Positions 49,089-64,000 are shown, counted from the first letter of the stretch. The stretch is DNA of 64,000 nt from Alitta virens (GCA_932294295.1 OW028573.1:56391829-56455828), one strand, 5' to 3'. Notes: generated from the letters alone by a model not told the origin. Translations and numbers: made by a program.

Positions 49089-51706
49089 TCACAGCAAGCT
49101 TCCAATGTCCTTTTTAATGTCCTGTGAAATACAAAATAAATGCATTTAATTCGTGGGAAATAAAAATATAAAATGAATTTTATTCAGAGCTTTTCAGCGT
49201 CGGTTAAGTACAGATTAGTCAGACAGCAGTTATCTATCAAGTGTAATCGCACTTTAAAAGATACTCATTCCAATCAAAGTGCGCACCCATAGATAACCTT
49301 GTTATAGGTATTACTTACAAAGGGAGCCGTCGTATTTCCATATCGCTTGTATGGCTGACCTTCTTTATCTACTAGGAATTTGGCAAAATTCCATTTGATG
49401 AAACTGAAGTCACAAGAACACAAGTCACTTTATAGATACTTGTACTAAAATACCACAAAATACGACAACACACGTTCTAATTCTTTACCTTTACGTCAAA
49501 CACCATACTTACTCGCCCAGTGTTCCTCCCTTCTTGTGCTTCAAATACTTCCACAAAGGGTGAGCACTGTTGCCATTAACATCGATTTTGGAGAACAGAT
49601 CAAATTTAACATTGTATTTTGTAGTGGCAAAAGTTTTGATCTCCTCATTGCTTCCCGGCTCCTGCAAACGACACATGATTACTGACTATGACAACTTCAG
49701 ATAAATTTGAAAGGTGTTTTTTAAAACACTAATTATCAAGTAAATTTACATACCTGCTTGCCAAACTGGTTGCAGGGGAAAGCGAGAATGCGGAGACCTT
49801 TGCCTGCTAACTCCTCGTGCAGAGCTTGCAGTTGAGTGTAGTTTTTGTCAGTTAGGCCTCATTTAGAGGCCACATTGACAATTAAACACACTTCACCTCT
49901 GAAATATTAATTAAAGCATATTATTTTTCATTGCATATGAAGTAGGTTAGATTTTCACTGTGATATGAGATTATTTAATCAAGTATATTTCAATGATAAT
50001 TACTGGTATTTCTCTAAAGAAACTTCATTTCCATCTATGTCCAGGGCTGTAAATTCATAGATCGACCCAGCCTTTTTCCACGAATCCTTATCTGTTGCAG
50101 TGGCCTGAAAATAAATTAAAGACATGTGCTATTAACAACAGAACTGTTGAACTTTAAACTCACCAAGGCACTTGCACAACTGCCCTGTAGTGTCTGTACC
50201 TGATAACCCAAATGAGCCAATCATGAATATGGTATGGGTGCCTCTTTTTTTGTCATACAACAGCCTATCAACTGTATTGCCAACTATTGGTGAGCAAACT
50301 ATTTATTTGCAGAGAATATTTGCAACTACAGTTTATCTGGAGTATTCAGATAACCAAAACTGATTATGGCATCACTGAACATCAATATTTTCTAAGCCTA
50401 TGGTGAAGGTGGAAATACCGGAGTACAGTCAATTCGCCCAATTATTTCTCGCCCAATTATTTCTCGCCTAATTTTTTCTCGCCACAAATATAACTCGCCC
50501 ATCCCCCTATTTATTTTGTATTTATTAGTTTTAACTTGTCAAAGTTAAGTGGTAGTAGACGCATCTTTATTATACCATCATCGCCGCATGTATGCGTACA
50601 TGTAAACGGGTGATTCAGCGGACCGTTTTGGTCTGACAAAGTGCATATGACAACCTCCAAAGGTTGTCAGATATATATATATATCATTTTTTAATACTGT
50701 TAATATCAATTCTGGTTGAACTATCAACCAATCCGATTCCAGAATACAGAGAAAACTGCAATTAATTCTGACTGTTATACCAAATGACAATTAACACTCA
50801 GATATGCCTGATGTTCAAAGTGGCTTCTTTTTAATTGTGAATTGCATAGCACATGACATTAAACCTGTAATCTAGGTATTTACATTTGGCTAATTGAATT
50901 GATCTATATTATTACATATATTTACATATCGTAAATATCATTTATGTTATAATATATTTCAGTTATAGGGTAAATGCCTATATATATAGCTGTTATAGCT
51001 CTATAGACATCTTTTATTTTATTTTTTGAGATATATATCAATATATATATATCTCCTTATTTACAGCTGTACCTAACACAAAAACGCATTTTAATGGTTC
51101 TTCAATGACAAGTTATCTTTTAACTAACTACACAAATAACAAACACACAGGGGTGAAAAACAAAGCCAAGGGCGAGTTTTTTATTGGGCGAGAAAAAAAT
51201 TGGGCGAGTTGTATTTGTGGCGAGAAAAATTTGGGCGATTTGCCTGGCCGAAATACTGACCCCCAATCAAGTTGCAGAAAAACTGCATGGCCATTTAAAA
51301 TTTTCATACCTTCTGCAACAGTGCCACTGCAACAGTGCAAGGCAGCTTATTCTTGGGATATAAAAAATACATAACACTACTTTAAGGCTCAACAAGAAAC
51401 CCCTGAACACCATGCATTGGTACTTGTGATAATTTGCAGTACTTAAGACACCACTGTGGCAAGCTCAGCTCAGGTAGGCGTATATACTTAGCCTGCCAAC
51501 ACTGGCAACAGCAGCGAAGACAGTCGACAACTCGGACAAGGTCGACCAGTGGTTATATTTAGCACATTTACTGTGCCCAAACATTTTCCTACACACAAAC
51601 TAACAAACAGTAAAAATACTATACAAACCATGTTGCAGCGGGCAATCACTAAAGATTTTGTGCTCCAACTACTGATAAACGCCAGCGCCCGATAACCTAC
51701 ATTCAT
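49089..51706 (-). CDS. GPX4: GPX4-like phospholipid hydroperoxide glutathione peroxidase (selenoprotein)
   Basis: Reduces lipid hydroperoxides with glutathione. Minus-strand exons are 51706-51629, 50104-50004, 49898-49754, 49661-49513, 49403-49319 and 49121-49089, 196 residues with TGA at 49859-49861 read as Sec73 (VASKUGLT), the same position as in human mitochondrial GPX4. Other catalytic residues are Gln104 (FPCNQFGKQ), Trp162 and Asn163 (IKWNF). The short form without the oligomerisation loop fits the GPX4 branch. The first exon encodes 26 residues with basic and Ser/Thr residues and no acidic ones, resembling a mitochondrial presequence. It ends in Met26, which could start a cytosolic form ([10 protein letters not shown]). 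The reading depends on the SECIS at 48973-49017. Confidence 0.95.
50426..51246. mobile_element. 0.82-kb foldback element in GPX4 intron 1
   Basis: The left arm repeats CTCGCCCAATTATTT-type words and CTCGCCACAAATATAACTCG. The right arm (51165-51246) has their reverse complements, such as CGAGTTGTATTTGTGGCGAG. Arms are about 80 bp. The interior is AT-rich without coding capacity. Each arm is itself an imperfect tandem of an about 16-bp unit ending in CTCGCC. Confidence 0.85.
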
Positions 51707-51988
51707 GCTGAGTGTTCTATTTTAGTGTCGAATTTTATGCAGTCGACCAGAACTTTGAGAAAAAAGTCATAAATATATATATGATGATACTGTCAAGTCA
51801 AGCTTTAATTTTAAATATATCTGTCATTAAAGCTGGCCTAGTAACAGCTGTAACATCATTTTCTGACATTATCATTTAGATTCGAGACTATAAGCCTAAT
51901 CAGCGTGCATTCTCCCTCGCTGGTGGATGGTGAAACACGATTGAGTATTATTATCGAAAAGTGCTGTTATTTTAAGTTCCTCTGAAAC
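51707..51988. promoter_or_regulatory. Divergent promoter between GPX4 and POLR2E
   Basis: Only 282 bp separate the two start codons, which face away from each other. Both promoters and 5' UTRs must share this space unless further upstream exons exist. No TATA box is obvious near either start. Confidence 0.5.
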
Positions 51989-54873
<2,885 letters not shown>

Positions 54874-56501
54874 GTAAGTAAAAATTTAATTGTACATTTT
54901 GTATTTCATTCTCTGTTGTTGTTTATGTTTAGTTGGTTTTCCTGATGCTTCCATGTAAAACTGTCGGGGCTTCCTGTAGGCCGGTTTTGGCAGAAAATTC
55001 ACAAAAACTGAACTTTCAAAAATCCCAAAAAAAATTTCAGTTAAGGAATTGGGAAAGGTACATTCAAGAATGTTTCCAACCCAGTTAATATTTATCTCCC
55101 CAACACAATGTTGAAACCTCCAAGCAACCCTGGAAACCTGTTCTTTGCTCTAATGATTACTCTAGTGTATTATGTTCACATTGTTCAGTGTTCAATGTCT
55201 CATAATGTCTGAAGCTTAGTCAATTTATATGACCAGCTGGCGGACACAGACATAATGCAACCATGACATAGAAAGGGAATCTTTGGGTATGTGAGGGATT
55301 ACAGACTTTCATTAGCCAGCAATGCAAGGAAGTTCTGTTGGATGTTCTGTAGGTGTCATAAGTGCAAGAGTTTGAAGTCATTTATTTAATGAGAGAAACT
55401 TCATTCAAACATGTGACTTCACTTAGTGAAATATTGTGTTAATGTACTGAAAAATGCAAGTATTTGGCTAGAAAAAAACACTATTGACAGTCTGTTGTGG
55501 AGTATGATAAATGTAAATGATGATGAACAGCTCATAGATAGAAATTTGTCACTTTCTATAACTGTGAGCAAACAAGAAGTGAAACTTGAAAACTACAAGA
55601 TTAGCTGCGGTCATCTGTCTTATCTTTAAGTTAGTGATTCAATATTATGAAAGCCACTGAAAGGCCCTCTTTCGTGAGTGCTTGGGCCTCACTCATCCCT
55701 CAATGTGATTTTAGCCCAAGTGTAAAGGTGTTTTAAAATGGTCAAGAACTAGGCTATAAGGTATATAGATTAAAAAAACCGGCTATTTTCGCAGTTATCA
55801 AGAAGTATCTGATTAACTATTAGAGTGGCAGAAATGACGAATTGGATCCAACTGGATCCCAACTCAATTGTCAGATGTCCTGGGTATAACCATACAGAAA
55901 TCCACATGTAAACTAGTTCTTACAAGAACGACAAGAAATGAATTACATTTTAAACAATGACCACATGACTTACATGTGTTAATTGCACTTGAGCTTGTTG
56001 AGATCATGCTCCCAAGAGTGTCAAATGTGTCAATTGTAATTTAATAAATAATGCAATTAGGACCCTATACCAGTTATGATATTATACAGAGAGAAACAAA
56101 GGCCAAGACTGAACCCATCTGCTATAATAATGTTTTTGCTACAGAACTGCATTGAGCTAAGAATGTTGCACTTTTTCATGCATTAATATTATTTAATTAA
56201 GTGATCAATTTCTTCTCTTTTTTTTTTCAAAATATGTATGTCAGATGTCTGAGGCTTCAACATTGTCTTGTTTCTTTGTCATGAAAGTCGTCAGGTCTAG
56301 CTATATCTGGTGTAAACCTTTCACAGTTCTGGGAACGATAGCTCAGATCTATCATATAGATTTAATCACCCAGCCACTCAAATGAAATGACAAAATATGG
56401 TTCAGTTGGGATCTATCATCTATGATGCGCATATAGTTTTGTAATTTTGTAGTTTTGCTTTGGCATATTACATAAAAAAATATCATGAATCTCTTTTAAA
56501 A

Positions 56502-56502
<1 letters not shown>

Positions 56503-56566
<64 letters not shown>

Positions 56567-56569
56567 AAT
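56503..56569. repeat. (TA)n microsatellite
   Basis: A near-pure TA run of about 65 bp with two TACA interruptions, immediately left of the large inverted-repeat element. Confidence 0.95.
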
Positions 56570-56584
56570 AGGCTGCGCTGCAGC

Positions 56585-59082
56585 TAAACCCTCAGTGAAT
56601 CCCACATAGCACACAGGCATCATTCAAATTGTTATGTGTTTGTCCGACAGGCAGGAGGGCGGGCGTTACATTTTATTTCCAGAGCAGAACTCTTAACACA
56701 CACTTTCGTTTCTAGAGCTTAACTCTAACACTAATGCACTTACCCTTATGAAATTGTATACAGTAACACTCTATATGGCCTAGTGGTGATAGCCACACTG
56801 ACATATATTGGCTATGTTTTGGCTATGTTTTACAAAATACTTTTCCTTGAGTGTTTACATAGTGTGTGCGATGAACCAAAGCAATTGCCACTTGGCCTAC
56901 ATAGCCTGTTATGCAATGCTAATTAGAGTCCAATATGTCCTATTTTTTGAAGTCTTACTTTTGTCCACGAAGTCTTACATTGTCCTATTGTGATGCAAAT
57001 ATACTTGTATATTAACATCTACATTGTAATATTCAGACGATTTGGTAAATATGAATGAAAAGAAATTATGAACTTTCTTTAAATACACATTGCTTAATAG
57101 CCAATACCCTGATAGTATTTTTTTTTGACGATGAAATTAAATATATTGGTGTATATTACTATATTAGTGGTCTTATTTTTCATGTGAGCATGATATTATA
57201 ATGTCCTACAAATATCTTACGTCTTACGAAGGTAAACCTGCAGGGAACCCTGTATTAACAGCAATCCATTATGTTCAGAACCCTCCCGCCAAGTGAGCAT
57301 AAAAAGTATTCTCTTTTCTTGCCATTTAATTGTTCTGTTTTAAAGATTTTATGCACAATAAGGAGTATTGAGTTCACTAGAAATATCAACACAATAGCAT
57401 GTTCCCTTAACCAATCTACAACTAAGATTATCATTTATATGTCCAAAATAGTCATATATGGGCTATGGCAATAATATATATGAAATTCAGCCAATAATGT
57501 TATGCCACATAAAGATGTTGAGTATAATTTCATACAAAATTAACCTTCAAGGTTTTTATTTACTTGTATTTAAATAAATAAAGTCTAAATACAAATAAAT
57601 ACAAAATCTTAAAGGTTTATTTCGTATGGAATGATACTCAACACGCCCATTTTAATCCCTTTATATTTTTTGCTCGCTGTTTAAATTTAGCTGGCAACTG
57701 AAGGAACTATATATTATCAATTGCCATATTTTCTTCAGTTACTGAATTGTTGGGTTGCTGATTTGCATTAAATCTATGGCATTTAAATTAGTATTTATAA
57801 CCGAACACTTTACAAGTGTATATGAAAAAAAAACAATTAAGTCAAGTGAAAGTAATATAGATCCTCATGCAACTAATTATTATAAAATTGCTAATTATAA
57901 ACAAAAACTATTGAATGGGTTGAGCATTGCAATGCTATGATCAAATATTTAATAATTGCACATGAATTGTACAACATTTACGGCTGTCATTGCTAAGTAT
58001 GGGATGCTAAGGAGTATGAAGGAAGCAACACAAGTTTTTGCTTTTTTCCAGATTTTCTAATATTATTAACAAAAAAAGAATGATGAAATAAATGTAAAAA
58101 AGAAGCTTAAAAGTGAAAGTACTATCATTGGCAAAATGTTACTGATTTAAGGATCATAGAGTCATTGATATGAGGGTTTGAAAGAGTACCTGTCCAAATT
58201 TTCATATTTTCCTTATTAAATAAAATTATCTGTCATAAATGGTCATGAAACCCCAAAAAGGTATCTCTATTTTAGACATATTCTTACTAAGTTTTGTACG
58301 CATGTAGGTGCAGTAGTGTGTGAGTCCTGCTCTAGAAACAGAAATTTTTATGTTTTTTTTTGTAATTTTTCTCTAAAGTTTTTAGAAAACAGCTCAGATA
58401 TGTCAATGTGACTATCAAAATGCACAGCTGAGCTATATTGAGTAATAACATATACAATTTTGTAAGGGTAAGTGCTTTAATGGTAGTTTTGCTCCGAAAA
58501 CACAATTTAACTCAATTTTAAGCACTTTTTTCTGATTTTCCATTATTTTGTAATTAGCATGAAATGAATATCAAAATGAAGTTTAAAAAATGAAAATACT
58601 ATAATTTAAATATGTTATTGATACAATTTCATTCATTTAAGGTACATAGTGTCTTTGATATGGGTTTGAAAAAGTAGGAATTTTCCCTATTTTGCCCTAA
58701 TTTTGAAAAATCTATAGTATTTATGGCCATGAGACCCCCAAAAGGCACCACTACACTATTTTAGACATATTATGACAAAGTTTTAAGCATGTAGGTGCAG
58801 TAGTGTCAGAGTTCTGCTCCGAAAAACAAAAAAACATATTTTTTATATTTTTTCCAAATCTTGTAAAACATAGCCAAAATATGTCAATGTGACTATCAAA
58901 ATGCACCACTAGGCAATATAGAGTATTACTGTACAAAATTTCGTAAGGGTAAGTGCATTAGTGTTAGAGTTCTGCTCCAGAAACAAAAGGGTTACGTCCG
59001 CCCGCCCGAGCGTCCGCCCGCCGGGGACGGACATTGAGAATAAAAAAAAATACTTTTTAAACTTCGTTCACTGAGGGTTAAA
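56585..59082. mobile_element. 2.5-kb non-autonomous element with long inverted arms
   Basis: The ends TAAACCCTCAGTGAA and TTCACTGAGGGTTA are inverted. Further in, the left arm (56655-56775) and right arm (58925-59025) are inverted copies that include GAGCAGAACTCTAACACTAA and CACTTACCCTTA words and GC-rich CGCCCGCCC motifs. The right half is an imperfect tandem of about 440-bp units (from about 58080 and 58560), each containing a GTGCAGTAGTGT...TCTGCTC motif. No transposase is seen. Confidence 0.8.
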
Positions 59083-60104
59083 AATCTATAGACCACCTGT
59101 GTCTTAATTTGTAAATTATGTTAAATGGAGAAAATACATTTAGATTACATTGAATTCCTATTATCCTGACGATTTCAATATACTGTTTACCAGAATGACC
59201 ATAGTTTCAGCTATTTTTCCGAGAAGTCCTTGGTTACCACATTCAAAATGAATGAATTAATATTTTAGACTAAACTGAACTGGCAACCATGGAATTGTAC
59301 TCTGGAACACGGTAGTTCTTCCAGGCGATCAAGCGCATGGCCTATACGTACAGCTAGCAGTACAAAGACTTGCAAAAAATTCCACTCAATTACAAGCAGC
59401 AGTAGTGGCCGAGTTGTCACCGGTCTACTGCATGTGGGACCCACTGTACAAACCCATCTGTGGGAACATTTTCGTTTTTATTTATCTGTGCTGCCGGCAT
59501 TCTTCGCACAACACCAGATATATATTCTTTTTCTTTTTTTTAAAGAATTTTCTTGTTAAAACTTTAGTAGTAATAATCAGGCACATCGTTGACATACATG
59601 ACATCATCTTCCCAATGCAAGTCCTCATTCTCCGCACGGCTTCATGTAGCCTTGTGGGATTTCAGAGATTTCACGGCGTTTTTTTTCCGCCGTGGCCCTC
59701 TACCGGTAAATACACACATGACTAAGTAGGTCAGCCAATGCAATCAAAGCACCAGCGTTCAAAACACTCAACGGTCAATGCAGGCCACGTTGCCGCGCTA
59801 AATATAGATACATTTCGCAAACAGTGGCGCTGATTTGGCACTCCACAGATCATCGCGACCAACCAGACTGATCTGCATAAATCAGTAATTACGCCCTGTT
59901 TTAGCAAGGCAGCCTAGCATAGCTATGGGAAACAGCCTAGCATAGCTATGGGGGAATGGCGGGCTTGCTTTAGGAAGATGAAATGACATTGACTTACCCA
60001 ATACAAGTGGATCAGCTTGGATAAAATCATCTGGCAGACAAATGTCTTTATTGTTAGCTTGACCACAGCTAAGTAAAATACATTGCATGTATAATATATT
60101 TCAC

Positions 60105-60262
60105 TAAATTTGGCCTGCCAACCACTGGGTCCTAGGTTCAATTCCCGGTCGAGCCTAAGTTGGATGGCTGTTTCATCCATCAGTTATGGTCCCAACCTGT
60201 CTTAATTAGCCCATAAGGTGCAGAAATACAGGGCATAAAGCCCTAATCCACCCACCACTTGA
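60105..60262 (+). repeat. tRNA-derived SINE copy (plus orientation)
   Basis: A B-box-like GGTTCAATTCCCGG follows CCAACCACTGGGTCC, then a body shared with the minus-strand copy at 6437-6625, ending GGGCATAAAGCCCTAATCC. The A box is not clear, so the 5' end may be truncated. Confidence 0.7.
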
Positions 60263-60681
60263 TTTGGCCATTCAAAGTTGTGATAACTGCTGAATGATAG
60301 GAGGCTCTGTTATCTGATTTATGGCCTCACAAACAATTGTTAACTGAATACAGTGCACATCACATGTCGGATTGCAGGATCATGCCATGACAGGGCCTTT
60401 CTTTGGCCCGAACAGTTCTAATTGATTGTACGACATAAGCTTACATAGTATCATGCATGATTGTACCAAAAATTGGCAGTTCACACAAGGTGGCGTCTTA
60501 TCTTTTAAAAACCGTCACTCGCCAGGGGGAGTGGAATCCTATAAGTAGCTAAGCCCATGGTTCAACATGTGGCTTTGAACAGACAGTTTGGGATTTGGAA
60601 AACATGGAGCCAGTTCTCCACTGTAACAATTGCCAAACGGTGCCTTGGTACACCCCAAATTGGCAAAGAAAAGCCCTCCAT

Positions 60682-60829
60682 CAGGCCCGTAGCCAGCCGC
60701 TGGCGTTGGGTGGGTCTTTTTCATGAAATTGTAGACCTTCGATACAAATTTTTTAAAGGGCATGTGGACTAATGTGTGGACATGGACCAAGTCGACCCCC
60801 CCCCCCCCCCCCCCTTGGCTACGGGCCTG
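60682..60829. mobile_element. 148-bp MITE with CAGGCCCGTAGCCA inverted ends
   Basis: CAGGCCCGTAGCCA at the left and TGGCTACGGGCCTG at the right are perfect inverted repeats. Both sides are flanked by TCCAT, a 5-bp duplication. An 18-base poly-C tract lies just inside the right end. Confidence 0.85.
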
Positions 60830-60839
60830 TCCATTAAAT

Positions 60840-60905
60840 GAGTGATAGGGATTACACTGCCAAACCTTCAGGTAATGGGTTTGAATCCTGCCAGGTTTGA
60901 AATTA
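60840..60905 (+). repeat. tRNA-like SINE fragment
   Basis: GGGTTTGAATCCTGCC matches a polymerase III B box and sits in a tRNA-like context (TTCAGGTAATGGG before it). It differs from the other two SINE copies. Only the 3' part of a tRNA-like head is visible. Confidence 0.4.
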
Positions 60906-62847
60906 TGGAGCACTGCGGTGATAGCGTGATGTTATAAGCTGTTATATGATCCAAAATTATAGGTACATTCACGTGGCATGAGCTGTTAAGTTTGCGGTCT
61001 CTGTAACAGATATACATCCTAGAATTTAATTAAAATATAGGCTTAAGGATTTTCTGAGGTTTAAACTTGGCTTATGCCAAAGATGTCCTTGGTTATTAGT
61101 ATAATAGGCCTGTGTTACCCTGGGGTCCTACACGTATCAATATATGTTGCCAAGTGACTGATTTAATTCTCGAGGGTCACCTGGTGCATAATTTGCTAGG
61201 TTAGCACTCTCTTGTTGTTTAGGGCAGACCACGTTTGGAATTTGAGGGCGAACGTATAAATTAAATCCATTGGAAGTTACAATGCAAGCAGCTGTGATCA
61301 TCATGCTAGCAAGCAATTATCCGTGAGCCCATAATAGCAAAATTCGATCTTGCAACAATGGATGTAAACTGATAGTGCAATGATCATTCTAACGAAGCGT
61401 GCCAGAGGGCGCAGGACAGTCGCCAAAATCGTCTGCTGCAGCTTCGATTTTTGTTAGCCATGGCAAAATGCGGCATTTACGATAATTTTTTTTGTCCGTT
61501 TCTTGTAAGCTTTTTGAATGGGGAGCAATTTGTGTCGTTCACAGAGCTAATCACTGCTAATAGCTTTTGTTGGCTCGCACGCATGACGTGTGCATGGTAT
61601 CACTTGATTCAGATGATAATGCAACGATCAGCGACCTCTCGTGGGCGGATGTGTAGCACCAACCCTTTGTCTCAGTTCCACCATAGAGTAACCATCAACT
61701 CCCATGCATTTTGACTTGTCAGGATGAGTTCCACCAGCATCCATGATTCATTTTTGGGCAAAATTGTGGAAAATGAGATAGGCCTATGATGGGAATTTCA
61801 TTGTACCTACATATCAGCTTTACGATAAGCTTTCTATAGTCTGAAATGCTATTTCATCTTTTTGTGACGGTTTGGTCCCTGTGTGACGCGCATGACGCTC
61901 CTTGTGACGTTTTGACGTCAAGATTGACTTGCGACGTAACGTAGTGCAGAACTCCTGGTGGCAACTGGGAGTACTACATCATGTATCCAGGTCCTCTTTG
62001 ACATAATGTGATCAGTGGGGACGCCAGGTTTGAGAAAAGTCGACAATCTGGCTTTTGTTTGTTCACAATATTAGGCAATTACCATTTTATTGATTGTTCC
62101 TGGATCCTGTTATTATTAAGCAATACCTCCTGCAGGAGAATATCCCTATGAATATTTGAATGCAGCACAGGCTTGGCGTTGTGAAATCTGCTTTATAGGG
62201 GCCATAAATTAACGTTTGATGTCAGAACAGCAGCGCCCTGAATTAGTTGTAAGTAAATTATTCAACTCATGTAGCTGAATAATTTACCTCCTATTGGGTA
62301 ATTGACTTCAAAACGATTTTTATTTTAGCCTTGCGTGTAAATTATTAATTTTCTATTGTGTCACGAGTGTAGCTTGTTGTGAAGTCTTTTGTGGGAATAT
62401 GCAATGTTGTGGCTGCCCAGACTATTTTATACAACCTGGTATATATTTATAAATAGTGAAGCAGGCTAATGATGATGATGACTATTATGGAGCCACTGAC
62501 CAACGGATGACCCGGGAGTCTGGTCTACAGGCAAGCTGCTGTCAAGGCCCATGTGGTCCTTCCCCTCTGGCCCTGCAGTTGCCCTAGGCTTGCAGCTCTG
62601 CAGTGATGACTGACCATCTAACCATTACACCGTGCACACCGTTCTCTGTGGTCAATCACTGGTCAGTAGCCAGTTATGATTGAGGTCAGACTTCAGTTAC
62701 TTTGCTCATAGTAGTGCTCTTCAATGCTTTATTTTTTGCTATTTATGGAACATATAAATGTAATATAAAAACCAGAAGTAGCCACTGGTCACTCTGCAGC
62801 CTCTGGGTTTTTGACATAGTAAGGCGTGCTCGTAGTATTATTTGAGG

Positions 62848-63069
62848 TTTTTTTTTTTTTTTTTTCTGAATTGAAGCCTTTATAGTTGAGAGTACTTGCC
62901 TATGGGGTCGTAATTGTCTTGTAGTTATCAAGATTCAAGAAAAAAATCTATTCATTGCTTCAAGTTACCAGATACTATGAAAATACTCGATAGCAATTGT
63001 AAAATTAAAATAAGTCTTGGATCTTTTCTCTCTCTCTCTTTTTTTTTTTTTTTTGGGGGGGGGGGGGGG
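62848..63069. repeat. Low-complexity tracts
   Basis: A poly-T run at 62848-62865 and a compound (CT)n, poly-T, poly-G tract at 63026-63069. The poly-G run is a likely site of sequencing length error. Confidence 0.9.
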
Positions 63070-64000
63070 TTAATTCAGATCTAGTTATCTCACAGCATAA
63101 CTGCTATGCCTATTTTAGAGACATAGGGGCCTGGTCATTGTAGCATGTCGATGGGCCCCCTGGGTAGCATCCTGACTGATATTACTGCTACTTTGGCATC
63201 AGTGTGGGGACGCTGTATGTGATGATGCTGTGCATGGGATGTATCTTGAGGGATCACAACAGCCCCAAGACATCCTGCCTGCCTGCAGCACCAGCCTCCC
63301 AATCTCTCACACTGTAATAAACCAAGTGACTGCAGGCCACACTGCTGTCTAATATAACTAAAGTACGTTCTGCTCATAATTGCCAAATAGTATGGCCAAC
63401 AGGCTAATCATTTTGTCTCTTCAGGGTAGCCATTGTTGTACATGCTGGTGGTTTAAATGGTAATTGAAGGGGAAGGGTAATTTTTGTGAAATGATAGATA
63501 AGTTCACAGGACTTGTTTGAGTTTGGTAGAATAAATGTATTTTACCTATTACTATTAGATTTACCACAAAACACAATATACCTTTGGAAATGTGTCAAAA
63601 GAAATTTAAATTTTGATAAACATTACAATGTGGGCCACGTCCAGGCATACGTGATTGCAATGCCTGAACTTGGACAAAACCAATTTTCCTTTGAGCAATT
63701 GTGGTCCCCTTTCAGGCCCAGTAATAAGGATTAGGGGTATTATGCCGTGCAATAATCGTCGACAATATTAAACGTAAAGGGTTTTGTCTTGGATTCATAC
63801 TGTCAATAATAATGAACATTATTGCAGGGCTTATGGAGGATTTTATTGATATGGTTTATAATGCCATGGTAGCCTGGCCATAATAGCAGTTGTGGTAATA
63901 CTGTTATCAATATGGTGACAATTTGTGCTGCAGTGTACCTGTGTGCTGTGAAGCTGATAAACTCTGATAGGATAAGCTGTGGTGATGGGCCCCAGCATCC

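Larger units (their letters stand above)
54874..64000. other. Downstream of POLR2E exon 7: intron or intergenic, no gene recognised
   Basis: About 9 kb with no conserved coding exon that I can recognise on either strand. It holds a large inverted-repeat element (56585-59082), simple repeats, tRNA-like SINE pieces near 60.1 and 60.9 kb and a short MITE at 60682-60829. If POLR2E continues rightward, all of this is its last intron. Confidence 0.5.

Noticed and set aside
49859..49861. In-frame TGA in the glutathione peroxidase read as a disabling stop
   Set aside because: It falls exactly on the catalytic selenocysteine position (VAS-x-U-G) and a SECIS element follows in the 3' UTR, so the gene is intact.
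54874..54945. Read-through from POLR2E exon 7 as a natural short C-terminus
   Set aside because: The donor is a perfect GTAAGT and the read-through residues do not resemble the conserved RPB5 C-terminus.
60125..60145. B-box-like sequence as a functional tRNA gene
   Set aside because: No acceptor stem or A box can be folded with it, and it belongs to a dispersed SINE shared with 6437-6625.
61451..61714. 87-codon plus-strand ORF as a gene start
   Set aside because: No recognisable domain, no donor continuing it and no neighbouring exons.

Overview
This is nuclear DNA of a non-vertebrate animal. It is AT-rich, the genes are split by short exons with GT-AG introns, and transposon-like repeats fill the gaps. 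Six conserved metazoan protein genes can be assembled exon by exon. I cannot name the phylum from the sequence; a sponge, cnidarian or invertebrate deuterostome would all be compatible.

Layout. 330-4619 (+) holds the 3' part of an ASXL (Additional sex combs-like) gene ending in the family's C-terminal PHD finger. 7213-10446 (-) is TOE1, convergent with ASXL. 16812-27306 (-) is a Src-family tyrosine kinase with SH3, SH2 and kinase domains, two alternative last exons, a candidate 21-nt microexon and a possible N-terminal extension exon near 33.3 kb. 39094-44546 (-) is ribosomal protein S12. Its 3.3-kb fourth intron carries five C/D snoRNA copies of the SNORD100 type, spread by local duplications. 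46895-48367 (-) is an adenylate kinase of the AK3/AK4 type. 49089-51706 (-) is a GPX4-like selenoprotein with an in-frame TGA for selenocysteine and a SECIS element in its 3' UTR. 51989-54873 (+) is POLR2E/RPB5, divergent from GPX4 across 282 bp. All of it is present except the last 21 codons, for which I see no exon in the remaining 9 kb.

Between and inside the genes are several inverted-repeat elements: a 296-bp MITE in ASXL, an 0.83-kb foldback between the two Src last exons, a hAT-like MITE with near-identical 8-bp flanks, a 1.2-kb element at 36.6 kb, an 0.82-kb foldback in GPX4 intron 1 and a 2.5-kb element at 56.6-59.1 kb. There are also tRNA-derived SINE fragments and a 250-265-bp CCAAT-rich repeat found near RPS12 and in POLR2E intron 1.

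The genes are housekeeping and regulatory loci and do not form a pathway. The strongest candidates for novelty are the five-copy snoRNA array in RPS12, the paired alternative C-terminal exons of the Src kinase, and the microexon in the SH2 domain. All exon boundaries come from reading splice consensus sites together with family homology known from memory. Summed CDS lengths are multiples of three for every complete gene.
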